DNA from: Defluviitaleaceae bacterium
Lineage (GTDB): Bacteria > Bacillota > Clostridia > Lachnospirales > WQUN01
Length of the DNA: 43,833 nucleotides
Assembly: GCA_009786535.1 (NCBI GenBank)
Contig: WQRX01000029.1
Span: forward strand, 1 to 43,833
Direction of reading: 5' to 3'
The notes under the pieces are model-generated. The model was given only the letters and a program-made list of their open reading frames with translations, did no database searches and was not told where the DNA came from. Shown piece by piece: positions 24,591 to 33,104 of this stretch (positions within the stretch are counted from its first letter, which is position 1; every line of letters starts with the position of its first letter). Both the position numbers and the translations under genes were made by a program.

Positions 24591-25212
24591 AATAAAAACA
24601 AATTTAATTTGTGACATTTTCTTAGAAAATGTCCAAAAATGTGTTGTATATTATCGGTAAGCCAACGGGCGCACACCTTAGTAGGCGCACCACAGCTCTG
24701 TCGGAAAACGAATGCAACGTCCCTGCGCTCATCTACAGTGGTTGCTACCTCGAATGGATTGACTTCCCCGCGGCTTACAATTAGGACAATTATGCTACAG
24801 GTTTGTTATTGCCAAACGAGTGCCGCTTATATGAAAGCGCGCAGCGGTGCTTGTGCGGTTTGTTGCTCTCAAACTTACAGCCGCCGGTTGTCCGACACGG
24901 GAAAGCCGATTTACCGCTCATCTTTTACGCGAGGATTCCTTAGCCGCAAGGCTGCCTGTACAAGCGTGTATGAGATGAAAAAAGCGATTGTCCGCTAACC
25001 GTGGCAACATGTGTAATAGTTAAGGAAATAGACAAAAAAAATGAAAGTACGCCTTGTTTTTATGCAGGGCGTGCTTTTAGTGATTAGCGATTAGCCAACT
25101 TGTTTTTATTGACACGCAGTAATAACCGAATTTATTATTCACACAAATACAACACTGCAAGGCAGTTGCTACACTAATATTTATTTCCTCAAACATTTGG
25201 AGTGAAAGCATA
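24591..25212. other. 622-base stretch without a convincing gene
   Basis: It begins with two perfect small hairpins: ACAAAT/ATTTGT (24598-24612) and GACATTTTC/GAAAATGTC (24613-24633), each with a TTA loop, possibly ending the HtrA transcript although the T run is missing. A 119-codon frame (24639-24998) has an odd Cys/Ser-rich composition and no ribosome site. The frame from ATG 24629 reads more protein-like for 51 codons, then hits TAG at 24782 and stays open for about 50 more codons. This could be a decayed gene. A further hairpin lies at 25044-25077. I recognise no known RNA here. Confidence 0.4.
25044..25077 (+). terminator. Terminator-like hairpin upstream of the CPBP gene
   Basis: AAAGTACGCC pairs with GGCGTGCTTT (one T-G pair) and is followed by a four-base T run. 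No intact gene ends just before it, which supports the idea that a gene once occupied the preceding stretch. Confidence 0.5.
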
Positions 25213-25935
25213 ATGAAAAAAATGTTGTCACGGTTTTTCATTGATAAAAGCTACGATGAAATGGTTAAATCCTACAATAAAAGTGACGCACATTATATTG
25301 CAATTATTTTTTGCATATATATCATAACCATATCCTTAAACTTATTCATTAGACGGATATATAATTTAAGTTTTCTTGCCTTAATTCCGTCAATGATGAT
25401 ACAGGTTATAACTGTATTTGCAGTAATTATCAAAAAGAAAAACTTACTTGCATCAATTGGTATTACAAAAAAGAATTTTATACAATCTTTTTTTACAGGT
25501 ATTTTCTTTTCAATAGTTATTGTATTTGCATTAGATAGCTTTAACCGCATCCGTGAGTTGATTCAACAAGGTTCAATTTTAGAGATTCTGTTATCAATTA
25601 CATTTTGGTTTGTATTCGTATCTTTTAGCGAAGAAGTAGTGTTTAGAGGATACATACAACCAAGGATATATGGCTATGTTAAAAATGATATAATTGCAGT
25701 TTTAATTGGAGGATTTCTTTTTGCATTGATGCATTTACCTACCGTAATAATAGACCATGTTTTAGGAATTTCTTTATTTATATTTTCTATTTCATTTATT
25801 GAATGGTTTTTTATGTTTTTTCTATTTCATTTTATCCTCAACTCACTGTACAGAAAGTACAATTCGATTGTCGCTCCGTTTATTTTACATGGCTTCATGA
25901 ATTTAAGTTTAATTAACACCACAATTTTTTTATAG
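25213..25935 (+). CDS. CPBP-family intramembrane metalloprotease (AT-rich)
   Basis: 240 residues, with TTTGGAGTG upstream of the ATG. Six or more hydrophobic segments. The CPBP (CAAX protease/bacteriocin-processing, Abi) motifs are present: EEVVFRGY (two glutamates and Arg, about residues 139-146), FALMHLP and ILHGFMN. Relatives include Rce1-type proteases and bacteriocin self-immunity proteins. Codon use is strikingly AT-rich (many AAA, TTT, ATA) compared with all neighbours, which suggests recent transfer. It stands alone, preceded by an apparently empty stretch and convergent with the ABC permease cluster. Substrate unknown. Confidence 0.9.
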   Translation: MKKMLSRFFIDKSYDEMVKSYNKSDAHYIAIIFCIYIITISLNLFIRRIYNLSFLALIPSMMIQVITVFAVIIKKKNLLASIGITKKNFIQSFFTGIFFSIVIVFALDSFNRIRELIQQGSILEILLSITFWFVFVSFSEEVVFRGYIQPRIYGYVKNDIIAVLIGGFLFALMHLPTVIIDHVLGISLFIFSISFIEWFFMFFLFHFILNSLYRKYNSIVAPFILHGFMNLSLINTTIFL

Positions 25936-25954
25936 GTGTTTTCAACACTCTACT

Positions 25955-27109
25955 TCACCCCACCTGCGCCCGTTTAAACACCCACCCCGCGCAACATAGC
26001 AGCCCGGCCCCCACCACCAACGAGAAAATGGGTTCAAATATAAAGGGTGGAATAAATAAACCAAATATTTCATAAGGGAAAAAGGAGAAGGTGGAAACAG
26101 CGTGTTCTGTGGGGTGGGGTATAAAGTCGATAATGAGCCGATTTAAATTAAACACCCAGCGAATTTCATTAAAGGGGAGCGATAAATATAGGGTTGCGGG
26201 TGCCATGTATACAGTGGCAAGTATTAGGGAAACAAAGGCAGACCTTGTAAGTGCGGAAAATAACGCAACCAGCGCACCCAAATAAAAGGCGCGCAAGCAA
26301 ACATTAATAATTAAAATCCACGCCGCTTGGCTTAGCGTTAGGGAATATACGGCAAAGGGGATGCGTAATTGCAGCATCGCCCACCCGCCGTCTGCGCCAA
26401 AGGCGAGCAGGCTAATCGCCAATGTAGACAGCGTAAACAACAGGGAAAGCCCAAGACTTATCCCCGCCGCTGTAAATATTTTTGCCCAAATTAATTTGCT
26501 TTTCCCGTACTTGGCAGCCAGCATAATTGGCGCAACGCCCGTTTGGTGTTCGGCGGCAAACAGGGAAGCAATACATATCGCAATCACAAAAAACAAAAAA
26601 ATGGCAACGGTGTTGGCACGGTTTAAAAAAATATCAAACCCACCTGTATAGGCAAATACCCATGGTGCGGGTAATTGCTCGTTTTTTTGCATTATCCACC
26701 GTGCGCCGCCTTCGGATACGCGGTTCATTAAAAATTCATCCTCAGGGAGCATGGCAAATCGGTTGTCACGGTTTGTGTAGAAAGCGACGGCCTCTTCGGG
26801 GCTTTCAACTTCGCCCATAAAGCGAATGATATGCCAAATATTTCGATAAGGGCTAAGCCAAAAATTTTGCCCCTCTGTTTCGCGGAAAATTTCGTACAAA
26901 AAATCCCCGTCCAATTCACGCCCCGTTAAAGCGCGGGCGTGTTCGCGATTATTACGCATGGTTTGCACCGCATCGGGAATGGGGGACAGGGGCTGTATCA
27001 AATCGCCCACCTGCCCAATGCAAATTAAGATAAAAATAACCGCAAACACCGCAATTACACGTTTTTGCATAAAAATTTTCTTCCATTCATACCCCATTAA
27101 TGTAAGCAT
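25955..27109 (-). CDS. ABC-2 type permease, second tandem copy
   Basis: 384 residues from the ATG at 27109, four bases after the stop of the preceding gene, whose end supplies the GGGGTGA ribosome site; a longer frame to 27232 only reads back through that gene. It starts MLTLMGYEWKKIF, has one membrane segment near the N-terminus, an extracytoplasmic loop of about 150 residues and five more C-terminal segments, the layout of ABC-2 export permeases. It ends LLCCAGWVFKRAQVG, the same as the gene upstream, and shares the layout and a region around GKSKL. This is a tandem duplication; the two may form a heterodimeric channel with the ATPase at 28.1-28.9 kb. Confidence 0.85.
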   Translation of the reverse strand: MLTLMGYEWKKIFMQKRVIAVFAVIFILICIGQVGDLIQPLSPIPDAVQTMRNNREHARALTGRELDGDFLYEIFRETEGQNFWLSPYRNIWHIIRFMGEVESPEEAVAFYTNRDNRFAMLPEDEFLMNRVSEGGARWIMQKNEQLPAPWVFAYTGGFDIFLNRANTVAIFLFFVIAICIASLFAAEHQTGVAPIMLAAKYGKSKLIWAKIFTAAGISLGLSLLFTLSTLAISLLAFGADGGWAMLQLRIPFAVYSLTLSQAAWILIINVCLRAFYLGALVALFSALTRSAFVSLILATVYMAPATLYLSLPFNEIRWVFNLNRLIIDFIPHPTEHAVSTFSFFPYEIFGLFIPPFIFEPIFSLVVGAGLLCCAGWVFKRAQVG

Positions 27110-27113
27110 AACT

Positions 27114-28145
27114 TCACCCCACCTGCGCCCGTTTAAACACCCACCCTGCGCAACATAAAAGTCCAATCCCCCCCACCAGCGAGAACACCCCTTCAAAAAT
27201 AAAGGGCGGCACAAACACGCCAAATATTTCATAAGGCACGATTGAAAAGGTGGAGCGCACAGGGCTTACCATATCGGGGGTAACCGCTATCACCAATCGG
27301 CTGAAGGTAAAAATCCAGGGTATCGCAACGGGGATAAAAATCATTCCCGCCATAAATATCCATACAAAAGCAATGATTATCGTAGAAAATGCCGACCGCA
27401 GCTTCGCCGAGAGTAACACAACCCCCGCCGAAAAAAACAATATCCGCGCCGCAATATTGGCAAACAAGATAACCGCCCCTTGCACCACGGTTAAATTGTA
27501 AATAGATAACGGTTCATACAGCTGTAGCATCGCCCTTGCGCCGTCTGCGCCAAATACGGCAAGGCTCGTGCCTAAAGCGCTCAAGGTTAAAAATAAGGCA
27601 ACCATTAAACCAAAGGTTGCCGCCGTAAGCAGCTTCGCCGTAACTAATTTGCTTTTGCCGTACTTGGAAGCAAGCTGTAGCGCAGCCACCCCTGTGCGGT
27701 ATTCATTGGGGAAAAGAGGGGCTATGCTTACGGCGACGGCGGTAAATATTACGAGGGTCATAAAAGCGGAGCGGGAAAAGAAATTGCCAAAGCCCGCCGT
27801 AGGGTAAAAAATCCAAGGTGTGGGTACGGCTTCGTGTTGCTGTGTTACCCAATCCCCACCCCGTTGCGAAACGCGACCCCGCTCCAATTGGAAGGCGAGA
27901 GTTTCTGCAAAATTGGCATGGTATTCGTGGAGGGCGGTAATTTCATTGCCGGCGCGGGCCCGTTCGTAGGCGCGGACTTCCCGCATTTGTTCCCACATAT
28001 TTTCATGAGGGGTAAAGCCGGGCAACAATAGACTAAATTGCACAAAACACACCAACGCCAATGATATTACCAGCACAATCACATTGCCCTTGCGCAATAA
28101 AAGCTTCTTCCATTCATATCCCATGAGTGTACATAAATCACGCAT
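27114..28145 (-). CDS. ABC-2 type permease, first tandem copy
   Basis: 343 residues from the ATG at 28145, which lies about nine bases after AAGGAG; an ATG at 28151 is too close to that site. The start overlaps the end of the ATPase gene by eight bases, so the two are coupled. Layout: N-terminal membrane segment after MRDLCTLMGYEWKKLL, a loop of about 100 residues, then five segments ending in LLCCAGWVFKRAQVG. It shares its N-terminus, a TGVAALQLASKYGKSKL-like block and its C-terminus with the next gene. Together with the ATPase it should form an exporter, for example for antimicrobial peptides or lipids; the substrate is not evident. Confidence 0.87.
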   Translation of the reverse strand: MRDLCTLMGYEWKKLLLRKGNVIVLVISLALVCFVQFSLLLPGFTPHENMWEQMREVRAYERARAGNEITALHEYHANFAETLAFQLERGRVSQRGGDWVTQQHEAVPTPWIFYPTAGFGNFFSRSAFMTLVIFTAVAVSIAPLFPNEYRTGVAALQLASKYGKSKLVTAKLLTAATFGLMVALFLTLSALGTSLAVFGADGARAMLQLYEPLSIYNLTVVQGAVILFANIAARILFFSAGVVLLSAKLRSAFSTIIIAFVWIFMAGMIFIPVAIPWIFTFSRLVIAVTPDMVSPVRSTFSIVPYEIFGVFVPPFIFEGVFSLVGGIGLLCCAGWVFKRAQVG

Positions 28146-28863
28146 AATCATTTTCTCCTTCACTATCACCAAAGTGTTCCATGTAAAGTTGCTCCAAGCT
28201 TTGCCCTTGGGAAAGCAATTTATCTACCTTGCCGCCGGCAATAATTTGCCCGTCCTTCATCAAGTGTACATTGTGGGCAATGTCCTCTACGTCGGAAACA
28301 ATGTGCGTAGAAAGCAACACAATACGGTCACTGCCAAGTTTGGCGATAAGGCTGCGGAATTTTACCCGTTCCTTAGGGTCCAGCCCTGCGGTGGGCTCGT
28401 CCAGTATTAATATCTTGGGGTTATTGAGCAAAGCTTGGGCAATGCCCAGCCGTTGCTTCATCCCCCCCGAGAAGGTCTTAATTTTCTTTTTCGCCACATC
28501 GGTTAAATTTAACTGCGAAAGCAATGCCTCGCTTTTTTCCTTGGCAAAGGGCTTTGAAAGCCCCTTTAGGCTTCCTAAATAGCACAAAAAACCGTGTGCC
28601 GTAAAGTTTGGGTAATAGCCAAAATGCTGGGGCATGTAGCCAAGTACATCGCGGTATTCCTCGCGGCTTACGTCTATACCATTGTAGGCGACACTTCCCC
28701 CCGTAGGGGTAAGTAAGCCGCACATCATACGCATTAATGTGGTTTTACCCGCGCCGTTTGCGCCAAGCAAGCCATGCACCCCCTGCGATAATGTGAGGGA
28801 TACGCGGTCTACCGCAATTTTATTTTTGTACTGCTTGGTTAAGCGGTCAATGATGAGTTGCAT
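28138..28863 (-). CDS. ABC transporter ATP-binding protein (ABC-2/BcrA-like)
   Basis: 241 residues with TTGGAGG before the ATG. Motifs: Walker A GANGAGKTTLMR, Q-loop MPQHFG, signature FSGGMKQRLGIAQALL, Walker B ILILDEPTAGLDP and H-loop LLSTHIVSDVE. It powers the two permeases encoded just downstream. Its first 25 bases overlap the end of the preceding membrane-protein gene, indicating a tight operon led by an ECF sigma factor. Relatives serve in antibiotic or bacteriocin resistance and sporulation-linked export; which applies here cannot be told. Confidence 0.94.
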   Translation of the reverse strand: MQLIIDRLTKQYKNKIAVDRVSLTLSQGVHGLLGANGAGKTTLMRMMCGLLTPTGGSVAYNGIDVSREEYRDVLGYMPQHFGYYPNFTAHGFLCYLGSLKGLSKPFAKEKSEALLSQLNLTDVAKKKIKTFSGGMKQRLGIAQALLNNPKILILDEPTAGLDPKERVKFRSLIAKLGSDRIVLLSTHIVSDVEDIAHNVHLMKDGQIIAGGKVDKLLSQGQSLEQLYMEHFGDSEGENDYA

Positions 28864-29522
28864 GTGATTTCCTCCAATTTATTGATTAGTGTAAAAATTT
28901 CAAATGCCGTCCATAAAATAAGCGCCGCCAACATCCATGGGAAAAATAAATTTATATAAAAAATAAATATACTGCTTGCGCTTACCATCACAGAAATAAT
29001 GCCGCATACCTGTACCCTTTCAAACCCTCGAAAGCGGTTAATAAAAAATAGCGACAATGCACAGCACATTAGGTAGGGGGTAAATAACAGCGCCAAATAA
29101 GCAAATGAAATAAAGAAAGAAATAATTAATAATACGACAAAATTCACCAAGCCCAGTATACCCAATCGTGCAAGGGTAATGTCCGCCAGGCTAAAGCGGC
29201 AGCTTGCTTCCAGCTCTTCCATTTGAAAGGATGCGCTTTTAGCAAGCTCCGTAATGCCCAATAGCGCAAAGAAGGGTAAAAACGCCGCAAGGGAAAAAAT
29301 AAATAAATCCATATTATAAATATTTTGTATTCCGATAAAAACCGACACAACCAGCGCAAAGGACGCCGCCCATACCCGCTTGCGTATATACCCAATTTGC
29401 GTGATTATAAATCCAACACGCGATAAGCGCGGGCTTTCCATTACAAGAAAAAATGCTTGCTTGCGCGTTGCAGCAGGGGCAGTAAAAACATTTTTTAATT
29501 GCGGTTTTATTTTTTTATTCAC
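28839..29522 (-). CDS. Multi-pass membrane protein coupled to the ECF sigma factor
   Basis: 227 residues from a GTG at 29522, chosen because it overlaps the sigma stop (GTGA) and has AGGAGG six bases upstream. After a basic N-terminus of about 45 residues it has about six hydrophobic segments (two between about 50 and 90, four between about 120 and 212). No zinc finger or enzyme motif is seen. Position between the sigma factor and the ABC ATPase suggests either an anti-sigma factor or a membrane component of the exporter. I do not recognise a named family. Confidence 0.78.
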   Translation of the reverse strand: MNKKIKPQLKNVFTAPAATRKQAFFLVMESPRLSRVGFIITQIGYIRKRVWAASFALVVSVFIGIQNIYNMDLFIFSLAAFLPFFALLGITELAKSASFQMEELEASCRFSLADITLARLGILGLVNFVVLLIISFFISFAYLALLFTPYLMCCALSLFFINRFRGFERVQVCGIISVMVSASSIFIFYINLFFPWMLAALILWTAFEIFTLINKLEEITCNSSLTA

Positions 29523-29974
29523 GCAAAATCCTCCTTTTTTAGAGCAGTTTTTAATGTTGCCAGCGCAAATTTTATTTTACGGTGCAAAGCAAAGCGGGAT
29601 AAACCTGTAAAGGCGGCGACTTCCCCCAGCGTTAAATCGTTTGCGTAGCGCAGTAAAATAATTTCCTGCATATCTTCGGGCAAGGCGGCTAAGGCGGTTT
29701 GCAAGGCTACCGAGGTTTCCACCGCTTCGTAAGGCGAAGGCGCGGGCGTATCACCATCCGATAGCGGCTCAGTTGTTTTTTTGCGAAAGTGGTCTATGCA
29801 TAAATTACGTGCCAAAGTATATAGATAGGCAAGGGGCTTGCCGCGGCTTACATATTTATGCTGTGTAAAAAAGCGTAGGAATGTTTCTTGCGTAATGTCT
29901 TCCGCTAAGTGCGCATTTTTCACCTTAAAAAAACAATATTTAAATATTTTGTCGTATAATGCAGACAAATCCAC
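29519..29974 (-). CDS. ECF-type RNA polymerase sigma factor
   Basis: 151 residues from a GTG at 29974, preceded by AAGGGAGGG at six bases; the ATG at 29992 has no ribosome site and that frame would translate the site itself. Region 2: LYDKIFKYCFFKVKNAHLAEDITQETFLRF. Region 4: LPEDMQEIILLRYANDLTLGEVAAFTGLSRFALHRKIKFAL. It heads an operon with a membrane protein, an ABC ATPase and two permeases, and diverges from a HAAS-like gene. It probably switches on this exporter in response to an envelope signal, as in other sigma-ABC clusters; that role is inferred from context. Confidence 0.92.
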   Translation of the reverse strand: MDLSALYDKIFKYCFFKVKNAHLAEDITQETFLRFFTQHKYVSRGKPLAYLYTLARNLCIDHFRKKTTEPLSDGDTPAPSPYEAVETSVALQTALAALPEDMQEIILLRYANDLTLGEVAAFTGLSRFALHRKIKFALATLKTALKKEDFA

Positions 29975-30084
29975 GGGGTACCCTCCCTTCATTATGCTTA
30001 ACGTTTTACGCGCATAAAATGTGCGCGGTTTATAAAGTTTCCTAAAAAATGTTATACTAAACTTCCCACAAGAGGAGTGATAAT

Positions 30085-31089
30085 GTGAAAAGAGAACTAA
30101 TGCTGCGCTACATTTACGCTGTGGTGCGCCACCTGCCCGCAGACAAACGCGACGATGTGCGCATTGACCTGGACAGAAGAATTAACGAAAAATTACATGC
30201 CCGTAACGACGATAACATGCAAGCCGTACTTGCCGAAATGGGCAACCCCAACGAAATAGCGCTGGAATACTGCGAAACCACCCCGCGCGAAGGGCTGATA
30301 AGCGGCATATATTATTTAATGTACCGCCGCGTGCTGTTACTGGTACTGCCTATTGTGGCAAGCGTTGTTACGGTGGCGTCTATCATTGGCATCGTTACCG
30401 ACCAATATGTGATTATACTGCCGTTTTTCCGTCTGGGGACGGGTGCGCTGTTTACCGCGCAGGGGCTGCAATTTATTACAGCGGTGGTGGGCAGTGTTGT
30501 ACAGGCGTTTATCATTATTTCCCTTGTGTTTATCGTGTTAAATAAAAAGCAGGTGCAACTCAGCAGTGAAAACTTCCTGGCCGATTTACCCGAACTGCCC
30601 GAGCATGAGCGCCCCGTATCCGTTAGCGCAAGCGTGGTGGAAATGGTTATCTCTATTTCATTAACGACATTGTTTGTCGTGTACCCGCATATCATGGGTT
30701 TGCGCAGCGAAGGCGTATGGATACCCATCTTCGACACGGCGTTACTGCGCAGCCTGTGGCTCCCCTTCCTTGTATGGTGTGCGCTGGAGGTGGGCATGGA
30801 AATTTTAAAACTTGCGGAGGGGCGCTACACAATGCGCCTTGCGGGTGCCGCGGTGCTTGCGGGCATTGGCTGTGCGGTTTGCGCGTTTATTGTTTTTGGG
30901 GGCGCAAGCCTGGCAAACCCCGATTTTGTGTACTATGTACAAGGGCTGGCATATGATTTTCCCGTTTTTGACGGCGCGTTAGGCAACGCAATTATTAACC
31001 CGCAGCGGGTGGCGCTTGTCATTATGCTTGCTGTCATCTTTTTTGAAACGCTGGAGGTTGTAATAAAAGCATTTCAATCACGCCGTTAG
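30085..31089 (+). CDS. HAAS-like domain membrane protein
   Basis: 334 residues from a GTG at 30085, seven bases after AGAGGAG. The N-terminal 75 residues (ALEYCE at the end, HLPADKRDDVRIDLDRRI near the start, and EMGNPNEIA) match the helical HAAS-type domain found in DUF1700-like membrane proteins, which are usually paired with PadR regulators. About six membrane segments follow (near 83-105, 115-145, 185-205, 225-240, 255-280 and 305-325). No PadR gene is nearby; instead it diverges from an ECF sigma operon, suggesting that the HAAS domain may signal there. The function is not established. Confidence 0.78.
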   Translation: MKRELMLRYIYAVVRHLPADKRDDVRIDLDRRINEKLHARNDDNMQAVLAEMGNPNEIALEYCETTPREGLISGIYYLMYRRVLLLVLPIVASVVTVASIIGIVTDQYVIILPFFRLGTGALFTAQGLQFITAVVGSVVQAFIIISLVFIVLNKKQVQLSSENFLADLPELPEHERPVSVSASVVEMVISISLTTLFVVYPHIMGLRSEGVWIPIFDTALLRSLWLPFLVWCALEVGMEILKLAEGRYTMRLAGAAVLAGIGCAVCAFIVFGGASLANPDFVYYVQGLAYDFPVFDGALGNAIINPQRVALVIMLAVIFFETLEVVIKAFQSRR

Positions 31090-31135
31090 ATGTGGTATAG
31101 TAGTGTAGACACATTTATGGGAATGAGGGCTACCA

Positions 31136-33025
31136 TTGTTTACACTTACCATTAACGACAAAAAATATCATGCAACCAACAACCAAACCATTTTATCACT
31201 GGCACAAAGGGAAGGGATTTTTATCCCCTCCCTTTGCTTTAGCGAAAAATTGCCCCCTTCGGGCGCGTGCGGTTTATGCTTAGTGGAGGCAGAGGGCGCA
31301 ACCCGCCCCCTTCGCGCATGTGCCGCGCTATGTACGGAAGGCATGAACATTCGCACCGATACGCCCCGTTTGCGCAACATGCAAAAACGCATATTAGAGT
31401 TACATCTTTCCGCCCACGTGGGGGATTGCGTAGCCCCGTGCCGCGCCGCTTGCCCTGCCGATACCCACTGCGGCACATACATACAGCATATTGCGCAAGG
31501 CAACGTTGAAAAAGCCGTGGCAAAAATGTACGAGGCACACCCCTTCCCCGCCAGTATTGCTTATATTTGCCCCCGCCCCTGCGAGAAAAATTGCCGCCGA
31601 AACGACTACGACCAAGCGGTAAACATCGCGGGCTTAAAAAACTTCGCCGTTGAAAGCTACGTCGGCACGTATATGCCCTCTGTTGCAGAATCTACAGGCA
31701 AGCATGTTGCCATTGTCGGCGGCGGTCCTGCGGGGCTGACGGCGGCATACTTCTTACGGCGCAACGGGCACGATATCACCATATACGAACGCAACGCACA
31801 GGCGGGCGGGTTATTACGCTACGGTATACCCGATTACCGCTTGCCCAAACATATTTTAGATGCCGAGCTCGCCGTACTTATTAACATGGGCATTCACATT
31901 GTCACCGACATGCAGGTGGTTGTAAATTTACCCGCTTTGCGTGCGGACCACCACGCCGTTATCATTGCAACAGGCGCGGGCGAATCTAAGCCGCTGGGCT
32001 GCACGGGCGACAATTTACCCATCGTGCAGGGCGGCACAGCATTTTTGCATTTAGTGGCGATGGGCTATACCTTTAACACACAAATTAATGAATCCAACCA
32101 CGTTGTGGTTATAGGCGGAAGCAACACGGCAATAGACGCGGCACGCACAGCGCTTCGCCTTAACGCGGGGCAAGTTACCATTGTTTACCGCCGCACTCGT
32201 GCCGAAATGCCCGCCGACCCACGCGAAATAAACGCCGCCGAAGCGGAGGGCGTACAATTTAAATTTCTGGCCGCTCCGTCGGAGGTTACACCCAACGGCT
32301 TGTACTTGCAAATTATGGAACTGGGCGCACCCGATGAAAGCGGCCGCCGCACCCCCGTTCCCATAGAAGGCAGGCAAGAATGGCTGGGCGCATGCATGAT
32401 AATTTCTGCAATTGGGCAAAACGTGATTACCGAAGGCTTTGAAGAAATTGAAACCACAAGCTGGCATACGCTCAAGGCTGCGCCAAATACCTACGCAACC
32501 AACCTGCCCGGTGTATACGCAATAGGCGACGTAACGGGGCAAAGCGCCTACGCCATCGAAGCCATTGCCCACGGGCGCGAAGCCGCAAACGCCGTACACG
32601 CCTATATTTGCGAAACCCAAGCCCCCGCCCCGCGCCCCCAAATCACGGTACAAAATAGCCCGCCAATAACTCCGATTAGCGCCCCGCGCCAAAACGGTAT
32701 TCGCCTAACCCCCGAGCAAGCAAAAAAAGAAGCCGACCGTTGCTTACGCTGCGGTTGCTCCCCATCCTGCAAATTGCTATCCCTTATTAATCAGTTACAA
32801 ATTACGCCAAATGCAAACCCCGTTCCCAAGCCCAAGACCCCTAACCACGACCCAAACAAGTGCATTTTATGCGGGCTATGCATACAAGCGTGCCCTAAGG
32901 GCATACTTTCCCTTGCGCATAGAAGCATTAGCACTACCCTTTGCACCCACTTACTGGGTAGCCCCGCGTGCGAAAATTGCACCCACTGCGGCGACATTTG
33001 CCCAACGGGGGCGGTTAGTCTGTAA
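31136..33025 (+). CDS. Iron-sulfur flavoprotein oxidoreductase: NuoG-like ferredoxin + GltD-like FAD/NAD domains + 2[4Fe-4S]
   Basis: 629 residues from a TTG at 31136, seven bases after GAGGG. Order: [2Fe-2S] ferredoxin domain with Cys34, Cys45, Cys48 and Cys62 as in NuoG; cysteine-rich segments CVAPCRAACPADTHC (98-112) and CPRPCEKNC (145-153) as in glutamate synthase small subunit; FAD site VAIVGGGPAG (about 191-200); NAD(P) site VVVIGGSNTAID; a GVYAIGDVTG motif; then CLRCGCSPSC and two ferredoxin-type clusters (CILCGLCIQACP and CENCTHCGDICP). It probably passes electrons between NAD(P)H and a partner such as ferredoxin, hydrogenase or a molybdoenzyme; none is encoded nearby. Its stop overlaps the convergent 29-residue ORF by 11 bases. 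Confidence 0.9.
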   Translation: MFTLTINDKKYHATNNQTILSLAQREGIFIPSLCFSEKLPPSGACGLCLVEAEGATRPLRACAALCTEGMNIRTDTPRLRNMQKRILELHLSAHVGDCVAPCRAACPADTHCGTYIQHIAQGNVEKAVAKMYEAHPFPASIAYICPRPCEKNCRRNDYDQAVNIAGLKNFAVESYVGTYMPSVAESTGKHVAIVGGGPAGLTAAYFLRRNGHDITIYERNAQAGGLLRYGIPDYRLPKHILDAELAVLINMGIHIVTDMQVVVNLPALRADHHAVIIATGAGESKPLGCTGDNLPIVQGGTAFLHLVAMGYTFNTQINESNHVVVIGGSNTAIDAARTALRLNAGQVTIVYRRTRAEMPADPREINAAEAEGVQFKFLAAPSEVTPNGLYLQIMELGAPDESGRRTPVPIEGRQEWLGACMIISAIGQNVITEGFEEIETTSWHTLKAAPNTYATNLPGVYAIGDVTGQSAYAIEAIAHGREAANAVHAYICETQAPAPRPQITVQNSPPITPISAPRQNGIRLTPEQAKKEADRCLRCGCSPSCKLLSLINQLQITPNANPVPKPKTPNHDPNKCILCGLCIQACPKGILSLAHRSISTTLCTHLLGSPACENCTHCGDICPTGAVSL

Positions 33026-33104
33026 CGATTTCTTCCAACGCTGCGATAGTACCGCCAACGGGGTCACCTTTATCCGCAATAACTGCGCACAGCCGATTTT
33101 TCAT
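33015..33104 (-). CDS. 29-residue ORF translationally coupled to the TPR regulator; candidate signalling peptide
   Basis: An ATG at 33104 overlaps the stop of the TPR gene (ATGA) and is preceded by AAAGGAG ten bases upstream. The product begins MKNRLCAVIADK, has a central PVGG and ends EEIVTD before TAA. Tiny genes at this position after XRE-TPR regulators often encode the cognate pheromone in RRNPP systems (Rap-Phr, NprR-NprX, Rgg-SHP). Against this, the hydrophobic part is only about six residues long, so a secretion signal is not evident. The end overlaps the convergent oxidoreductase gene by 11 bases. Real translation is likely from the ribosome site; function is a hypothesis. Confidence 0.5.
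   Translation of the reverse strand: MKNRLCAVIADKGDPVGGTIAALEEIVTD

Noticed and set aside
24639..24998. 119-codon open frame downstream of HtrA
   Set aside because: No ribosome site, odd Ser/Cys/Arg-rich composition, and a competing frame that reads more like protein; treated as part of an unexplained or decayed stretch.
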